Positions 4,787 through 6,725 of a DNA stretch of 6,725 nucleotides are shown here, in pieces; within the stretch, counting starts at the first letter, position 1; every line of letters starts with the position of its first letter. A program made the position numbers and the translations under genes. Source of the DNA: an uncultured Ruminococcus sp. (GTDB lineage: Bacteria; Bacillota; Clostridia; Oscillospirales; Acutalibacteraceae); contig CAJOHT010000099.1 in assembly GCA_905234305.1 (NCBI GenBank), positions 1 through 6,725 of the forward strand, written 5' to 3'. Under the pieces are notes generated by a model, which was not told where the DNA came from, did no database searches, and was given only the letters and a program-made list of their open reading frames with translations.

Positions 4787-6725
4787 GAATAGGCATATTA
4801 CGCGCTACTCTCTCGCCGAACGCCCTCGTCATATGATTAGAAGCGTTAAGCTCGGGCAGATACCTCCTGCGTCCGAACATCGTAACAGCGTAACCTGTTT
4901 TTTTAGCGCTCTCAACTACTGTCTTCATATAATTATCTATACCGCTGTAATGAGCGAGATATGACTTTATATAGTTAGCCGCTTCCTTATTCGTTACCTT
5001 TATATCTTTAGCTAAAGAATACGCTCCTATTCCGTAAACTATTCCGAAATTGACCGCTTTTGCGCGGCTTCTCATCTGAGGGCTCACCATATCGAGCGGC
5101 AAATTAAACACCTGGGACGCTGTTATTGAATGGATATCCACGTTGTTCTTAAACGCGTCTATCATATTCTTATCACCCGAAAGATGAGCCAGTACCCGAA
5201 GCTCGATCTGGCTGTAGTCGGCGTCAATTAAAACGCATCCCTCTTTAGCGACGAAGAATTTTCTCATCTCGCGGCCAAGCTCGGTACGCACGGGAATGTT
5301 CTGCAAATTAGGCTCCGTAGAGCTTATCCGCCCCGTACGGGTCTCAGTCTGGTTAAAGCTGGAATGGATACGTCCGTCGTCGGCAATCACCTTTAAGAGT
5401 CCGTCGCAGTATGTCGACTTTAGCTTTGAGAGCGTTCTGTAATTCAGCACCATCTCAACAATCGGATAGCTGTATCTTAAGCTCTCGAGAACCTCGGCGT
5501 TAGTCGAAAAACCGCTCTTGGTCTTTTTCTTAGCCGGCAGTCCCAAATCCTCGAACAATACAACTCCGAGCTGTTTCGGCGAGTTGATATTAAACTCATA
5601 GCCCGCCTGCTCGTAAATCTCACGCTCAAGTTTTTTAATCTGAGCCGATAGCATATCGCCGTAAGACTTAATTCCGTCCTTATCAACGGAAAAGCCGATA
5701 TTCTCCATCTTCGCGAGTACATTCGCTAGAGGTATCTCGATATCATTGAGAAGATTAAGCATATCCTTCTCCTTAATATCCTCAAGAACCCTGCCGCATA
5801 ACTCGGGGAGCTTATACACAGCCTTGTATAATTCTTTATCAGAATTATTGATGATCGGCAGTTCAATACCGTACGATACGCATAGCTTATCGAGTTCGTA
5901 TGAGGAAGCCGACGGCTGCAGAAGATACGCCGCAAGCAGTAAATCTGTTTTCAGATTTTTTACTTCAAAGCCATTTTTATCGGCATAGGAGAATAAAGGC
6001 TTGCTGTCGAATGTATACTTTTCTACCTTCTCATCGCCTAAGAGCTTTTCAATCAGTTCTTTATCCTTTATTATACCGACAAAACCGTTCATAGCCGCGG
6101 CAAGCGATATCCCATCCTCAAATTCGGCGGTAAAATACAACTTATTTTCTTTAAAAGAATTAACATCTTTTACTTCTATCGTTTCTTTCGGAACATCTTC
6201 AGCCTTTTCCGTACTTTCGGAAAGCTCCCTAAGTTTAAGCTGGTCAATCAGCTTAAAAAGCTCAAGCGAGCCCATATACCTTACGGCGGCTTCAGCGTCG
6301 GGAATAACGACCTTATAATTATCGAAATCCGTATTGATCGGGATATCGCGCTTGATCTCGCCGAGCTTACGGCTTAAGTACGCCTGCTCCTTATCCCTTA
6401 CGAGCTTTTCGCGGACGCCCTTCTTAATATCAATTGTATCTATATTTTCATAAATATTATCAAGATTATTAAAGCGGATGATTAAATCCGACGCTCCCTT
6501 AGGACCGATACCCGTAACACCAGGGATACAGTCGGAGCTGTCGCCCTGGATTGCCTTAACGTCGATAAGCTGAGCGGGAGTAATTCCGTAATCCTCCATA
6601 ATTTTCTCGGGAGTATAGAAAATATTGCCTTTATTGGAAGCCAAATCAACCGTAGTATTTTCGCTTACAAGCTGGAGCGAATCCCTGTCGCCCGTAGCAA
6701 GGAAGCACTTATCCCCGTTTTTATC
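4776..6725 (-). CDS. polA: DNA polymerase I, 5' end beyond window and prematurely terminated by a frame break
   Basis: PolI fills gaps and removes RNA primers during replication and repair. The visible frame runs 649 codons from the right edge; by homology about 130-140 N-terminal residues lie outside. Residues are numbered from the edge. First comes the end of the 5'-nuclease domain, with FLATGDRDSLQLV (8-20) and a helix-hairpin-helix QGDSSDCIPGVTGIGPKG (60-77). A degenerate 3'-5' exonuclease domain covers about 185-325. Then comes the polymerase: TETRTGRISSTEPNLQNIP (460-478), motif A DADYSQIELR with catalytic Asp503, and motif B RSRAKAVNFGIVYG with Arg552, Lys556, Phe560 and Tyr564. The frame then ends Asn-Met-Pro-Ile-Gln-Cys-Arg-stop, before motif C and its second catalytic Asp. 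As written, the product would lack polymerase activity but could keep 5'-nuclease function. A TTG at 6644 is only an internal codon; the real start is upstream of the window. The gene may be a true pseudogene or carry a sequence error. Confidence 0.92.
   Translation of the reverse strand, partial: DKNGDKCFLATGDRDSLQLVSENTTVDLASNKGNIFYTPEKIMEDYGITPAQLIDVKAIQGDSSDCIPGVTGIGPKGASDLIIRFNNLDNIYENIDTIDIKKGVREKLVRDKEQAYLSRKLGEIKRDIPINTDFDNYKVVIPDAEAAVRYMGSLELFKLIDQLKLRELSESTEKAEDVPKETIEVKDVNSFKENKLYFTAEFEDGISLAAAMNGFVGIIKDKELIEKLLGDEKVEKYTFDSKPLFSYADKNGFEVKNLKTDLLLAAYLLQPSASSYELDKLCVSYGIELPIINNSDKELYKAVYKLPELCGRVLEDIKEKDMLNLLNDIEIPLANVLAKMENIGFSVDKDGIKSYGDMLSAQIKKLEREIYEQAGYEFNINSPKQLGVVLFEDLGLPAKKKTKSGFSTNAEVLESLRYSYPIVEMVLNYRTLSKLKSTYCDGLLKVIADDGRIHSSFNQTETRTGRISSTEPNLQNIPVRTELGREMRKFFVAKEGCVLIDADYSQIELRVLAHLSGDKNMIDAFKNNVDIHSITASQVFNLPLDMVSPQMRSRAKAVNFGIVYGIGAYSLAKDIKVTNKEAANYIKSYLAHYSGIDNYMKTVVESAKKTGYAVTMFGRRRYLPELNASNHMTRAFGERVARNMPIQCR

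Noticed and set aside
4776..4790. Programmed frameshift or translational bypass joining the two polA parts
   Set aside because: About 12 conserved residues are absent from the DNA in every frame, so no recoding event would give a complete polymerase. There is also no evident slippery run at the junction.
5477..5935. Two short minus-strand open frames (81 and 69 codons) inside polA
   Set aside because: They are alternative-frame shadows of the PolI coding sequence, are arginine- and serine-rich as expected for shifted frames, and carry no family motif.

Overview
The window is a compact block of seven genes, all on the minus strand, with no intergenic gap longer than about 31 bases. It reads like a core chromosomal segment of a low-to-mid GC Firmicute, most likely a clostridium of the Oscillospiraceae/Ruminococcaceae type. 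This placement is an inference from the class 1B PyrD/PyrK pair, the clostridial look of PolA and TsaD, the AGGAGG-type ribosome binding sites and the tight 4-base gene overlaps. I see no mobile element, CRISPR array, RNA gene, phage gene or obvious terminator.

In transcription order (right to left) the layout is as follows. First is polA (DNA polymerase I), whose 5' end lies beyond the right edge and whose reading frame is broken near its 3' end. Next comes a low-molecular-weight phosphatase of the YwlE (protein-arginine phosphatase) type, then rimI (GNAT N-acetyltransferase), then tsaD (tRNA t6A threonylcarbamoyltransferase). These last three are joined by two ATGA overlaps. They are followed by a lipoprotein with a transglutaminase-like Cys-His-Asp domain, then pyrK (electron-transfer subunit of dihydroorotate dehydrogenase B), then pyrD (catalytic subunit), which overlaps pyrK by 11 bases and runs off the left edge.

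Three functions are packed together: DNA replication/repair (polA), translation and protein quality control (the arginine phosphatase, RimI, TsaD), and the fourth step of pyrimidine synthesis (PyrK-PyrD). The lipoprotein is the one gene without a clear housekeeping role. The close spacing suggests co-transcription of at least the phosphatase-to-pyrD stretch, but no promoter can be placed.

The main anomaly is in polA. The frame stops just after the conserved Asn-Met-Pro-Ile-Gln segment. The remaining 67 codons, including the catalytic Gln-Val-His-Asp-Glu motif, continue intact in another frame. By family alignment about 38 nucleotides (12 codons plus two bases) are missing at the junction. This is either a recent inactivating deletion or a sequencing/assembly error. 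I found no convincing evidence of a new biological system; the remaining observations are modest.
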